64,000 bases of DNA from Tardiphaga sp. 709 (GCF_032401055.1 NZ_CP135529.1:5206501-5270500); one strand, 5' to 3'; counted from the stretch's first letter, positions 17,854-27,370 are shown. Notes: generated by a model from the sequence alone, not told the origin. Translations and numbers: made by a program.

Positions 17854-18828
17854 ATGTCGCTCCCCAAAGCTCTCGATGGCACCCTCGAGTTGCCCGTGCT
17901 CGGCTCGCCGCTGTTCATCGTCTCCGGCCCCGAACTCGTCATCGCGCAATGCAAGGCCGGCATCGTCGGCTCGTTCCCGGCGCTGAATGCGCGGCCGGTC
18001 GAAATGCTCGACCAGTGGCTGACGCGGATCGAGGACGAACTGGCCGATTACAAGGCGAAGAATCCGGGCAAGAAGGTTGCGCCCTATGCGGTGAACCAGA
18101 TCTGCCACGCGTCCAACGATCGGCTGATGAAGGACATGGAGACCTGTGTGAAGCACAAGGTTCCGATCATTATCACCTCGTTGCGCCCGCCGTCAGAAAT
18201 CGTCGAGGCCGCGCATTCCTATGGCGGCGTCGTGTTTCATGACGTTATCAACGTCAAGCATGCGCGCAAGGCAGCCGAGCAGGGCGTCGATGGACTGATC
18301 CTGGTCTGCGCCGGTGCGGGTGGCCATGCCGGCACGCTGTCGCCCTTTGCGCTGGTGCGCGAAGTGAAGCAGTGGTTCAAGGGGACTGTGCTGGTATCTG
18401 GTGCAATCTCGGACGGTTACGGGATTGCATCGGCGCTCGCGCTCGGCGCGGACCTCGCATATATGGGTACGCGCTTCATTGCGACCGAAGAAGCCAATGC
18501 CGACCCGGCCTACAAGAGGGCGCTGACCGAATTCGCCGCGCATGACACGGTCTACACCAACCTGTTCACCGGTATTCACGGCAACTATCTCGGCCCGTCC
18601 ATCGCAGCCGCCGGTCTCGATCCCGATAATCTGCCGGTGGCCGACAAGACCAAGATGAATTTCGGTTCCGGCGGCAACATGAAGGTCAAGGCCTGGAAGG
18701 ATATCTGGGGCTGTGGCCAGGGCATCGGCCAGATTACCGATGCACCGTCGGTGGCTGAACTCGTCGACCGTCTGAAGAACGAATATGCGGAGGCGACCTC
18801 GGACTTTGCGAGACGAGCACGCGCATAA
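17854..18828 (+). CDS. Nitronate monooxygenase (2-nitropropane dioxygenase-like)
   Basis: FMN-dependent TIM-barrel enzyme of 324 residues that oxidises alkyl nitronates to carbonyl compounds and nitrite. Family features are PVLGSPLFIVSGPELVIA at the N-terminus, the phosphate-binding region CAGAGGHAG, and AISDGYGIASALALGADLAYMGTRF near residue 190. The active-site His lies in AGGHAGTLSPF. The ribosome site AAGGAAA precedes the ATG. It leads a plus-strand set with a LivK-type binding protein and an acyl-CoA synthetase. Members of this family also act as enoyl-reductase-like enzymes, so the substrate is uncertain. Confidence 0.9.
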   Translation: MSLPKALDGTLELPVLGSPLFIVSGPELVIAQCKAGIVGSFPALNARPVEMLDQWLTRIEDELADYKAKNPGKKVAPYAVNQICHASNDRLMKDMETCVKHKVPIIITSLRPPSEIVEAAHSYGGVVFHDVINVKHARKAAEQGVDGLILVCAGAGGHAGTLSPFALVREVKQWFKGTVLVSGAISDGYGIASALALGADLAYMGTRFIATEEANADPAYKRALTEFAAHDTVYTNLFTGIHGNYLGPSIAAAGLDPDNLPVADKTKMNFGSGGNMKVKAWKDIWGCGQGIGQITDAPSVAELVDRLKNEYAEATSDFARRARA

Positions 18829-18865
18829 GCGCGGCCCGATAAAAACAAAACGGGAGTGAGCAATC

Positions 18866-20062
18866 ATGGCATCAGTGATGCTGAAGACGCTTGGGCTGTT
18901 TGCTCTTGCCATAGGTCTGCATGCAACGACGCAGGCGACCGCCAACACCAAGGAAGAAATAAAAATCGGGCAGACGCTTCCCTATAGCGGTCCGCTGTCG
19001 GGCTTCGGCGTGATCGGCCGCGCGCAGGAGGCCTATTTCGCCAAGCTGAATGCGGACGGCGGCATCAATGGGCGCAAGATCAAGTTCATCAGCCTCGATG
19101 ACGCCTATTCGCCGCCGAAGACCGTGGAGCAGACCCGCAAGCTGGTCGAGCAGGATGAGGTCCTGATGATGTTCGGGACGCTCGGCACCGCGACCAACAA
19201 TGCGGTGCATCGCTATCTCAACAGCAAGAAGATTCCGCAACTGTTCGTGCTATCAGGCGCGACCAAATGGGCCGACCCGAAGGCGTTCCCGTGGACCATG
19301 CCGGGCATGGCCGCCTATGAATCGGAAGGCGTCGTCTATGCCAAGCACGTTCTGAAAACCCAGCCGGATGCGAAGATCGCCATTCTCGCGCAGAACGACG
19401 ATCTCGGAAAAGACTATGTGGCCGGCTTCAAACGGGCCTTAGGCGACAAGGCCGCGAAGATGATCGTGTCCGAGGCGACCTACGAGACCAGCGCGCCGAC
19501 GATCTCATCGCAGCTCGCGGCGCTCAAGTCGTCCGGTGCGAATGTGTTGTTCGGCGCGGTCGTCGGAAAATTCTCGTCGCAGATGATCAAGGGCGTCGCC
19601 GAGATCGGCTGGAAGCCTGACCTGATGTTCGTCCCCACGTCCGCTTCGTCGATCACCTTTCTGGAACCGGCAGGTCTGGACAACGCCACCGGCCTGATCA
19701 CGTCGAGTTATCAGAAAGACATCAACGACGCTTCATGGGCCAACGACGAGGACGTGAAGGCCTATTTCGCTTTCATGAAGGAAAGCCTGCCGTCGGCTGA
19801 CCCGCGCAATACCAACTATGCGACGGGGTTCCTGAACGCGCACCTTATCACGCACATCCTCAAGGCGTGTGGCGACGATGTCAGCCGGGAGAACATTCTG
19901 CGTCAAGCGACATCAATGAAGAACGTCAAGCTGCCGCTGCTGTTGTCAGGTGTCACAGTCAATACTGACAAGGACGACTATCTTTCGTTCCAGCAGCTGC
20001 GGCTGCGCCGTTTCAACGGCAAGAACTGGGAAGGCTTTGGCGAATTGCTCGACGATCAGTGA
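18866..20062 (+). CDS. ABC transporter substrate-binding protein, branched-chain amino acid type (LivK-like)
   Basis: Periplasmic binding protein of 398 residues in the Leu/Ile/Val-binding family. The signal peptide is roughly residues 1-27; the mature part begins EEIKIGQTLPYSGPLSGFG and contains GGINGRKIKFISLDDAYSPPKTVEQTRKL, which are standard ligand-cleft segments. A GGGAG ribosome site precedes the ATG. Such proteins near acyl-CoA synthetases commonly bind aromatic or fatty acids in Bradyrhizobiaceae. No LivHMGF permease or ATPase genes are in the window, so the membrane partners must be elsewhere. Confidence 0.92.
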   Translation: MASVMLKTLGLFALAIGLHATTQATANTKEEIKIGQTLPYSGPLSGFGVIGRAQEAYFAKLNADGGINGRKIKFISLDDAYSPPKTVEQTRKLVEQDEVLMMFGTLGTATNNAVHRYLNSKKIPQLFVLSGATKWADPKAFPWTMPGMAAYESEGVVYAKHVLKTQPDAKIAILAQNDDLGKDYVAGFKRALGDKAAKMIVSEATYETSAPTISSQLAALKSSGANVLFGAVVGKFSSQMIKGVAEIGWKPDLMFVPTSASSITFLEPAGLDNATGLITSSYQKDINDASWANDEDVKAYFAFMKESLPSADPRNTNYATGFLNAHLITHILKACGDDVSRENILRQATSMKNVKLPLLLSGVTVNTDKDDYLSFQQLRLRRFNGKNWEGFGELLDDQ

Positions 20063-20140
20063 GCGACCGTGCCATCACATCGACAGAAAAGAGATCGAAG
20101 CCGGCAATGGCTTCGTCGAAGAACAGAGTAAGGGCGGACT

Positions 20141-21658
20141 ATGATTATCAGCGGCGATCGGGCGATCGGCTATCCGGACATCATGCAGCGCATCGCCAGG
20201 GTGGCCACCGGCTTCAAGAGCCTCGGTGCGGGCGCCGATGCGCCGGTTGGCATGATGCTGCGTAACGATTTCGCCCTGTTCGAGACGGCTTTTGGCGCTG
20301 GCGCGCTCGGCGCACGTGTGGTGCCGATCAACTGGCATCTGAAAGGTGAAGAGGTTAGCTATATTCTTGCTGACAGCGGCGCGAAGCTGCTGGTCTGCCA
20401 CGCCGACTTGCTGCCGCAGATCGCGGAAAGTCTGCCGAAGGGATTGCCGCTTCTGATCGTTCGCACGCCGGCGGAAATCGCAGCGGCCTATGGTATTAGC
20501 GAAGCCGCGACGCAGGTGCCTGCCGGTCATACGGACTTCGATGCGTGGCGCGACCAATACGCGCCGATGGACAATGTGCCGAAGCGCGCCCTGACCATGT
20601 TCTACACGTCGGGCACGACCGGTCGTCCGAAGGGCGTGACGCGTGCGCCGATGACGCCCGAACAGGCGGCGGCTTCCGAACGCGTCGGTGGCATCGCCTA
20701 TGGACTGAAGCCGAACGAGAATCAGATCATCCTGATGAACGGGCCAATGTATCACTCGGCGCCGAGTTCCTACGGGCTGATGGCCTTCCGCCATGGTAGC
20801 ACGATCGTTCTCGAACCGCGCTTCGATCCCGAAGATCTGCTGCAACTGACCGAGCAACACCGCATCACCAACATGCATATGGTGCCGACCATGTTTGTGC
20901 GGCTGCTACGGCTGCCGGACGAAGTGAAGTCGGGCTACGATCTGTCATCGCTGCGCTTCATCATCCACGGCGCGGCGCCGTGCCCGATCCATGTGAAGCA
21001 GGCAATGATCAGTTGGTGGGGACCGGTCATCAACGAATATCTTGGTTCCACCGAGACCGGCGTGCCGATCTGGCATTCGTCGGAGGAAGCTCTGAGGAAG
21101 CCGGGCACGGTCGGCCGCACCATCGAGGGCGGCGTGGTCAAGATCTTCGACGCCGATGGCAAGGAATGTCCGGTCAACGTGCCCGGTGAAATCTTCATGC
21201 GGCAGACCTCTGTGCCGGATTTCGACTATCAAGGCCGCCCCGACGCACGGGCGGAAGCCGGTCGTGAGGGCCTGATTAGCGTTGGCGACGTCGGCTATCT
21301 CGACGAGGACGGCTATCTGTTCATGTGCGATCGCAAGCGCGACATGGTCATCTCCGGCGGCGTCAACATCTATCCCGCCGAGATCGAGAACACGTTGATC
21401 GGCATGGATGGCGTGCGGGACTGCGCGGTGTTCGGCGTGCCCGACGACGAATTCGGCGAACGACTGGTGGGTTGCGTCGAACTCGATGATGATGCGCAGC
21501 TCTCCTCGTCCGAGATCCAAGCCTATCTCAAGCAGCGGCTTGCCAACTTCAAGGTGCCGAAGGAAATCCACTTCCACACTGCGTTGCCGCGCGAGTCGAC
21601 CGGCAAGATCTTCAAGCGCAAGCTGCGCGATCGATACGGTGCCGCGCCGGTCGCTTAA
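20141..21658 (+). CDS. Acyl-CoA synthetase (AMP-forming)
   Basis: Adenylate-forming ligase of 505 residues that activates a carboxylic acid with ATP and CoA. The P-loop is YTSGTTGRPKG (about residues 155-165), the adenine motif is EYLGSTETG, the hinge region is SVGDVGYLDEDGYLFMCDRKRDMVISGG, and the catalytic lysine is in RESTGKIFKRKLRD. The product would be an acyl- or aryl-CoA. It follows the LivK-like gene by 78 bases and ends just before a strong hairpin, so it probably closes the operon that starts with the nitronate monooxygenase. The acid cannot be named from sequence. Confidence 0.93.
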   Translation: MIISGDRAIGYPDIMQRIARVATGFKSLGAGADAPVGMMLRNDFALFETAFGAGALGARVVPINWHLKGEEVSYILADSGAKLLVCHADLLPQIAESLPKGLPLLIVRTPAEIAAAYGISEAATQVPAGHTDFDAWRDQYAPMDNVPKRALTMFYTSGTTGRPKGVTRAPMTPEQAAASERVGGIAYGLKPNENQIILMNGPMYHSAPSSYGLMAFRHGSTIVLEPRFDPEDLLQLTEQHRITNMHMVPTMFVRLLRLPDEVKSGYDLSSLRFIIHGAAPCPIHVKQAMISWWGPVINEYLGSTETGVPIWHSSEEALRKPGTVGRTIEGGVVKIFDADGKECPVNVPGEIFMRQTSVPDFDYQGRPDARAEAGREGLISVGDVGYLDEDGYLFMCDRKRDMVISGGVNIYPAEIENTLIGMDGVRDCAVFGVPDDEFGERLVGCVELDDDAQLSSSEIQAYLKQRLANFKVPKEIHFHTALPRESTGKIFKRKLRDRYGAAPVA

Positions 21659-21704
21659 TCGCCAATGGTCGTTGCAAGGGCTCCTTGCAATGCCGGCGCA
21701 AAAG

Positions 21705-21735
21705 AAGGCGCCGAGCTCGTTGCTCGGCGCCTTTT
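21705..21735 (+). terminator. Rho-independent terminator
   Basis: A perfect 12-bp stem AAGGCGCCGAGC/GCTCGGCGCCTT with a 5-base loop is followed by a short T run. It lies between the convergent acyl-CoA synthetase and aldehyde dehydrogenase genes and may work in both directions. Confidence 0.85.
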
Positions 21736-21756
21736 CTCTTTCGATGACAGCGGCGA

Positions 21757-23250
21757 TCAGGTGTTGATCCAGACCGCCTTGATGTTGAGATATTCGTCGA
21801 TGTGATGGACGCCGGACTCGCGGCCATAGCCGCTCATCTTGTAGCCGCCGAACGGCACCGCGGGATCCATCGCCTGATAGCAATTGATCCAGACCGAGCC
21901 TGCCTGCAGGGATTTCGCGAGGCGATGCGCCTTGCTGACATCCCTCGTCCAGACGCCGCTGCCGAGACCGAATGTCGTGTTGTTGGCGCGCTGCACCAGT
22001 TCGTCCATGTCGGTGAAGGAGATCGCCGAAATCACCGGCCCGAAGATCTCTTCCTGCGCGATCTTCATGGTGTCCTGGACATTGGCGAACACGGTCGGCT
22101 GCACGAAGAAGCCCTTCGACAGTTCGCCGTCCATCAGGCGGCCACCGCCGGACAGCGCCTTGGCGCCTTCGCCGCTTCCGGTGGTGAGATAACCGGTGAC
22201 GCGATCGAGCTGTTCCTTGGAGACCAATGGCCCGAGCTGAGTGTCGGGATTGGCACCATTACCGACTTTCAGCTTCTTGGCGAATTCGGCGACGCGGCCG
22301 ACGAATTCGTCATAGATCTTCTTTTCGACGAACAGGCGGGTGCCGGCGCTGCAGATCTGGCCCGAATTCGCGAACACCGCCATGGCGGCGCCGGGAACGG
22401 CGGCATCGAGGTCGGCATCCGAAAACACGATGTTCGGCGACTTGCCGCCGAGCTCGAGCGACACGCGCTTGAGATTGCCGGCCGAGGCGCGGATGATCGA
22501 CTGGCCGGTGAAGTGGGAACCGGTGAAGGCGACCTTGTTGACGTCCATATGCGAGGCCAGCGCGGCACCGGCGGTTTCGCCATAGCCTGGCACGACGTTG
22601 ATGACGCCGGCCGGGAAGCCGGCTTCCAATGCCAGCTCACCGAGGCGTAGCGAGGTCAGCGGCGCTTCTTCCGCCGGCTTCAGCACAATGGTGCAGCCGG
22701 TGGCAATGGCAGGGCCGATCTTCCAGATGCTGGCTGACAGCGGCGAGTTCCACGGAATGATTGCGCCGACGACGCCGACGGGCTCCTTCAGCGTGTAGGA
22801 GAAGATCTCGCCCGGCAGCGAATTCTCGATGGTTTCGCCGTAGATCAGCGTGGCCTGACCGGCATAGAAGCGTAGCATGCCGAGGATGCGCTGCTTGCCA
22901 GCGAAAGTGCGCATGACCGGCGCGCCCATGTCGAGCGTATCGAGCATTGCGAGTTCATCGAAATGCTTCTCGACAAGCTCGGCGAATTTCAGCAGCAGCG
23001 CCTGGCGCTCGTAAGGCTTGGCCTTGCTCCATGGGCCTTCGAAGGCGCGGCGGGCGGCGGCGACCGCAAGGTCGATATCCCCAGCATCGCCTTCGGCGAC
23101 GGTGGCAAGCAGTTCGCCGGTGGCGGGATTATGCGTTTCGAACTTCTTGCCGGATTGGGCGTCCTGCCATTTGCCGTCGATCAGCATCTGCTTGTAGGAG
23201 CCGTTCGCGTAAGGGTGCGCGGTGGCAGAGATTGGCTGCATCAAGCCCAT
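21757..23250 (-). CDS. Aldehyde dehydrogenase family protein
   Basis: NAD(P)-dependent aldehyde dehydrogenase, 497 residues. It shows the Rossmann motif FTGSHFTG, the general-base Glu in LELGGKSPN and the nucleophile Cys in NSGQICSAG, plus EIFGPV near the C-terminus. The likely job is oxidising an aldehyde to the acid in the surrounding catabolic set. A GGGAGG ribosome site precedes the ATG at 23250. It is divergent from the SDR/aldo-keto reductase pair, and the shared 260-base gap has an 18-base palindrome. Confidence 0.94.
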   Translation of the reverse strand: MGLMQPISATAHPYANGSYKQMLIDGKWQDAQSGKKFETHNPATGELLATVAEGDAGDIDLAVAAARRAFEGPWSKAKPYERQALLLKFAELVEKHFDELAMLDTLDMGAPVMRTFAGKQRILGMLRFYAGQATLIYGETIENSLPGEIFSYTLKEPVGVVGAIIPWNSPLSASIWKIGPAIATGCTIVLKPAEEAPLTSLRLGELALEAGFPAGVINVVPGYGETAGAALASHMDVNKVAFTGSHFTGQSIIRASAGNLKRVSLELGGKSPNIVFSDADLDAAVPGAAMAVFANSGQICSAGTRLFVEKKIYDEFVGRVAEFAKKLKVGNGANPDTQLGPLVSKEQLDRVTGYLTTGSGEGAKALSGGGRLMDGELSKGFFVQPTVFANVQDTMKIAQEEIFGPVISAISFTDMDELVQRANNTTFGLGSGVWTRDVSKAHRLAKSLQAGSVWINCYQAMDPAVPFGGYKMSGYGRESGVHHIDEYLNIKAVWINT

Positions 23251-23367
23251 TGTGATCCTCCCGGACGTTTGTTTGAAGTGCCGTTGTAGCGCGCGGAATA
23301 TATCGTTTTCGCGAAACGGGTAAAGGCGGGGAACCCGAAACGACTTGCATGGGAGGTCTTCGCGACC

Positions 23368-23385
23368 AATTCATGATCGTGAATT
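23368..23385. promoter_or_regulatory. Candidate operator, AATTCA-N6-TGAATT
   Basis: An 18-base near-perfect palindrome (16 of 18 positions symmetric) lies in the gap between the divergent aldehyde dehydrogenase and SDR genes. A second copy of TCGTGAAT follows about 20 bases downstream as a possible half site. The regulator is unknown; no regulator gene adjoins this gap. Confidence 0.45.
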
Positions 23386-23510
23386 CGTTCGCGGTGTCGT
23401 GAATGCGGATTAGTGTCGTGCGTGATATTGAGAGCGCCACGCTCATTTGTCCCGATCACGATCCCGATCGATTGGACGCCTTCTAAAATCCCGAATTGCT
23501 GGAGTGCACC

Positions 23511-24362
23511 ATGCCCCACGCTGCTCTGTCCCCCGGTTCTGTTGCCGTCATTACGGGAGGCGCCTCCGGCATCGGCCTTGCCGCAGCAATTGCGTTTGCG
23601 CGGCTCGGCCTGCGCATCTGCATCATAGATTTGGGCGAAGATCGTCTGGTTGATGCGGCTGGCAAGATCGCCGGTGTGGCGCGCGGCGGGCGTGACGATG
23701 TGATGACGGCCGCTGTCGATGTCAGTGACGTCGGCGCGATGACCAGACTAGCCGCCGATGTTCAGGCGCACTTCGGTGGCTGCGACGTGTTGATGAACAA
23801 TGCCGGCATCCAGGTGCCGACCTCGGCGCTCGGCCCGCGCGACAATTGGGAGCGGCTCATCGGCGTCAATCTGTGGGGCGTCGTCAATGGCTGTCAGGCC
23901 TTCGCGGCGGAGATGATTGCGCGCAAGCGGCCGAGCCTGATCATCAATACCGGCTCGAAGCAGGGGATCACCACGCCGCCGGGCAATCCCGCCTACAATG
24001 TCTCCAAGGCCGGCGTGAAGGCCTATACCGAGGCGCTGGCGCACGAGCTGCGCAACACCGATGGCTGTCAGGTCTCCGCGCATCTGCTGATCCCCGGCTT
24101 TGTCTTCACGCCGCTCGCGGCTGGCGGGCGCAGCGAGAAGCCGGAGGCAGCGTGGACAGCCGAGCAGACCGTGGACTTCATGATGCAACGGCTCGAAGCC
24201 GGCGACTTCTATATCCTGTGCCCGGACAACGACGTGCCGCGCGCGCTCGACGAGCGCCGCATGTTGTGGGCCATCGGCGATGTCGTCGAGAACAGGCCGG
24301 CGCTATCGCGCTGGCATCCCGATTATGCCGATGCCTTCGCCGAATTCGTGAAACGCAAATAA
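23511..24362 (+). CDS. SDR family NAD(P)-dependent oxidoreductase
   Basis: Short-chain dehydrogenase/reductase of 283 residues. The cofactor motif GGASGIGLAA is at about residues 16-25, NNAG follows strand 4, and the catalytic Ser/Tyr/Lys read as NTGSKQG and YNVSKAG. It is longer than the usual 250 residues by a C-terminal extension (FYILCPDNDVPRALDERR) that is common in a plant-type/ketoreductase subset. The ATG at 23511 is preferred to an upstream TTG. It is followed after 20 bases by an aldo/keto reductase gene, and both face away from the aldehyde dehydrogenase. Confidence 0.91.
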   Translation: MPHAALSPGSVAVITGGASGIGLAAAIAFARLGLRICIIDLGEDRLVDAAGKIAGVARGGRDDVMTAAVDVSDVGAMTRLAADVQAHFGGCDVLMNNAGIQVPTSALGPRDNWERLIGVNLWGVVNGCQAFAAEMIARKRPSLIINTGSKQGITTPPGNPAYNVSKAGVKAYTEALAHELRNTDGCQVSAHLLIPGFVFTPLAAGGRSEKPEAAWTAEQTVDFMMQRLEAGDFYILCPDNDVPRALDERRMLWAIGDVVENRPALSRWHPDYADAFAEFVKRK

Positions 24363-24382
24363 AACAACGAGGGAGAAACGCC

Positions 24383-25363
24383 GTGGACTACGTCAAATTT
24401 GGAAATACCGGTCTGGATGTCTCGCGTCTGTGTCTGGGGTGCATGACCTATGGCATCTCCGATCGCGGCGCGCATGCATGGACGCTCGATGAAGAGAAGA
24501 GCCGGCTGCTGATCAAGCAGGCTATTGAGCTCGGCATCAATTTCTTCGACACGGCGAATGTCTATTCGGATGGCACGTCGGAGGAAATCGTCGGCCGTGC
24601 GCTGAAGGATTTCACGCGCCGTGACGATGTGGTGCTGGCGACCAAGGTCTTCAACCGGATGCGGCCGGGGCCGAACGGGGCAGGCCTGTCGCGCAAAGCG
24701 ATCATGTCCGAGGTTGATCACAGCCTGCGCCGGCTTGGCACCGACTATATCGATCTCTATCAGATCCATCGTCTGGACAAGACCACACCCATCGAGGAGA
24801 CGCTGGAGGCGCTGCACGACGTCGTGAAAGCCGGCAAGGTCCGCTATATCGGTGCGTCCAGCATGTATGCGTGGCAATTCTCCAAGTCGCTCTATACGTC
24901 GCGCCTGAACGGCTGGACCGAATTCGTTAGTATGCAGAACCACGTCAATCTACTGAATCGCGAGGAAGAGCGCGAGATGCTGCCGCTCTGCGCCGATCAG
25001 AAGATCGCTGTGATGCCGTGGAGCCCGCTCGCCCGCGGGCGTCTGACGCGCGCGTGGGATGAGGTGAGCGAGCGCCAGAAGACGGACGAGTTCGGCAAGA
25101 CGCTCTATGTGCAGTCCGAGGCTTCCGATCGCAAGATCGTCGAGCAGGTTGCTGCCGTCGCCAAGGCGCGCGGCGTTCCGCAGGCGCAGGTCGCGATGGC
25201 CTGGCTGCTGCAGAAAAAGGGCATCACGTCACCGATCATCGGTGCATCGAAGCCGGGGCATCTGACCGATGCGGTGGCGGCGCTGTCGTTGAAGCTGACG
25301 AGTGAGGAGATCGCGGCGCTCGAAGCGCCCTATGTGCCGCATGGGGTGGCGGGGTTCGGTTAG
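24383..25363 (+). CDS. Aldo/keto reductase
   Basis: NADPH-dependent aldo/keto reductase of 326 residues. The tetrad is visible as Asp in DTANVYSDG (with Tyr), Lys in VVLATKVF and His in DLYQIHRLD; the cofactor end is PIIGASKPGHL. The first in-frame codon with family homology is GTG at 24383 (MDYVKFGNTGLDVS), preceded by GAGGGAG; the long open frame upstream to 23846 is a shadow of the SDR. It would reduce an aldehyde or ketone. It is the second gene of the SDR pair and ends just before a palindromic repeat element. Confidence 0.92.
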   Translation: MDYVKFGNTGLDVSRLCLGCMTYGISDRGAHAWTLDEEKSRLLIKQAIELGINFFDTANVYSDGTSEEIVGRALKDFTRRDDVVLATKVFNRMRPGPNGAGLSRKAIMSEVDHSLRRLGTDYIDLYQIHRLDKTTPIEETLEALHDVVKAGKVRYIGASSMYAWQFSKSLYTSRLNGWTEFVSMQNHVNLLNREEEREMLPLCADQKIAVMPWSPLARGRLTRAWDEVSERQKTDEFGKTLYVQSEASDRKIVEQVAAVAKARGVPQAQVAMAWLLQKKGITSPIIGASKPGHLTDAVAALSLKLTSEEIAALEAPYVPHGVAGFG

Positions 25364-25396
25364 ACGAGCGTATCGTCGTCGCCACTCACACCGGCT

Positions 25397-25531
25397 GTCG
25401 TCGCCCGGCCTGGCGCGCGATTGCGCGCTTGGACCGGGCGATCCAGTAAGCGATGGCGCCGGTCGTGTACGGCGTCGTGTCCCTGTTGATGGCAGTGTGT
25501 ACTGGGTCACCCGGTCAAGCCGGGTGACGAC
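25397..25531. repeat. Composite palindromic intergenic repeat
   Basis: A 135-base element bounded by inverted ends (GTCGTCGCCCGGC at 25397-25409 and GCCGGGTGACGAC at 25519-25531). It has a left hairpin (GCCCGG 25403-25408 with CCGGGC 25434-25439, enclosing GCGCGC-GATT-GCGCGC) and a right hairpin (GTCACCCGG 25506-25514 with CCGGGTGAC 25520-25528). GATCCAGTA and TACTGGGTC are matching inner arms. Similar elements are dispersed in Bradyrhizobiaceae genomes. It lies between convergent genes and may also terminate transcription. Confidence 0.7.
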
Positions 25532-25567
25532 ATTTATTTATGTGTGTCGAAGCTGCGCGGGCATCGC

Positions 25568-27076
25568 TCAGCTATACCGCTTCTCCTGCCCGTCATCGGC
25601 ATACCAGTCGAAGGTCTCATCCGAGAGATTGACGATCACGTTCTGGATCTGGGTGTATTCCTCATAGGCGACGATGCCGTTTTCGCGGCCGATGCCGCTC
25701 ATCTTGAAGCCGCCCCAGGGCGAGCAGGGGTCGATGCGGTGGTGGTCGTTGATCCAGACGATGCCACTCTCGAGCTGATGCGCCACACGGTGGGCGCGGG
25801 TGACGTCGCGGGTCCAGATCGAGGTCGCCAGCCCGAATTCGGTGCCGTTGGACAGCGCAATCGCTTCCTCCTCGGTATCGAACGGAATGACGACGACCAC
25901 CGGTCCGAAGATCTCTTCCTGCGCGATCCGCATATTGCCGGTCACGCCAGTGAAGATGGTCGGTTGATGATAGTAGCCGCTCTCGAAGGCCTTGCCGTCC
26001 GGTCGCTTGCCGCCGGCGGCGAGCGTCGCGCCTTCTTCCAGACCGATCTTGACGTAGCGTTCGGTCAGCTCGCGCTGCTTGGCTGAGACCAGCGGTCCCA
26101 TCTGCGTCGCCATGTCCTGCGGATCGCCGATGCGGATCGCATTGGTGCGCTTCACCAGCTCTGCGACGACGGCGTCATGCACGGAGCGTTGCACCAACAG
26201 GCGAGCACCTTGCACGCAGGTTTGGCCGGTAGCGATGAAGGACGCGAACAGTGCAGCCGCGACGCCGCGCTCGATGGGCGTATCGTCGAACAGGATGACC
26301 GCGGCCTTGCCGCCGAGCTCGGCCGCCACCTTGGTGAGGTTGGCGCCGGCCAGTGATGCCACCATCTTGCCGGTCTCGGTGCCGCCGGTGAGGTCGATCT
26401 TCTTGATGCGTTTGCTGGTGGTCAGCGCCTTGCCGGCGGTGGCGCCGTAGCCGGGCACGACATTATAGACGCCGTCGGGCACGCCGGCTTCCTTGAAGAT
26501 GTCGCCCAGCAGCAGAGGCGTGATCGGTGCCAGTTCGCTCGGCTTCACCACCATCGTATTGCCGGCTGCCATCGACGGCGCGATCTTCTTGGTGAGGATC
26601 AGGAGCGGATGATTCCATGGCGTCACATGGCCGACGACGCCCAGCGGGACACGGCGGGTATAGTTCAGGAAGTTGCCGCCGAAGGGCGGGACGGTGTCCT
26701 CATGGGTGCGCGCCAGCGCGCCGAAATAGCGAAACCATTCCGGCAGCCGGCCAAGTTGCGCGCTCATCTCGCGGCGGGCGCGGCCGATCTGGTCGACCTC
26801 GATGGTCACCAGTTCAGGGAGCTTCTTGGCCAGCAGCTCGCCGGCCCGGTGCATGATGTCGCCGCGGACTGCGCCAGGCGTCGCCGCCCAGATTTTGCCG
26901 GCGCGTTCGGCGGCGTCGATGGCCAGGTCGATATCCTTCTCGTGGCCCTCGGCGACATCGGCCAGATGGCTGCGGTCCTTCGGGTTCTCGATCCTGATGG
27001 TGCGGCCGGTCGAGGCTGGTTGAAACCGGCCATCGATATAAAGCCCGAACGGGCGACCATCGTTCATCATTGGCAT
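25568..27076 (-). CDS. Aldehyde dehydrogenase family protein
   Basis: A second NAD(P)-dependent aldehyde dehydrogenase, 502 residues. The cofactor motif is LTGGTETGK, the Glu is in AAELGGKAA, the nucleophile Cys in ATGQTCVQG, and IAQEEIFGPVV is near the C-terminus. It is clearly a different subfamily from the 21757-23250 enzyme (different active-site context, TCVQG against ICSAG). It stands alone on the minus strand, with its 3' end facing the palindromic repeat. The substrate is unknown. Confidence 0.94.
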   Translation of the reverse strand: MPMMNDGRPFGLYIDGRFQPASTGRTIRIENPKDRSHLADVAEGHEKDIDLAIDAAERAGKIWAATPGAVRGDIMHRAGELLAKKLPELVTIEVDQIGRARREMSAQLGRLPEWFRYFGALARTHEDTVPPFGGNFLNYTRRVPLGVVGHVTPWNHPLLILTKKIAPSMAAGNTMVVKPSELAPITPLLLGDIFKEAGVPDGVYNVVPGYGATAGKALTTSKRIKKIDLTGGTETGKMVASLAGANLTKVAAELGGKAAVILFDDTPIERGVAAALFASFIATGQTCVQGARLLVQRSVHDAVVAELVKRTNAIRIGDPQDMATQMGPLVSAKQRELTERYVKIGLEEGATLAAGGKRPDGKAFESGYYHQPTIFTGVTGNMRIAQEEIFGPVVVVIPFDTEEEAIALSNGTEFGLATSIWTRDVTRAHRVAHQLESGIVWINDHHRIDPCSPWGGFKMSGIGRENGIVAYEEYTQIQNVIVNLSDETFDWYADDGQEKRYS

Positions 27077-27370
27077 GTCCTTGAATTTGCATCGTGATCG
27101 GCCTGACGGCGGTAGCCGCTTCGGCGGACTATGACTAATCAGAAACAGGTGATTTTGCGATCAACGCGCGGTTGCAGCGCGGTGATTGAAGCGGATCGCT
27201 GAAACCGATTGCAGAAAGTCGCCTGTGGATTCTTTGAGCCCGGAAAGGCGCTCTTAACCGGTACTCATGCACGTTGGCGATGACGCCGAGGACTCCGGTA
27301 TCGTTTAATATTGACGCAACGCTTAGCCGATTATTGAAGGCAACCGAAAGCGCGGCAGGAGATTTTTTCA

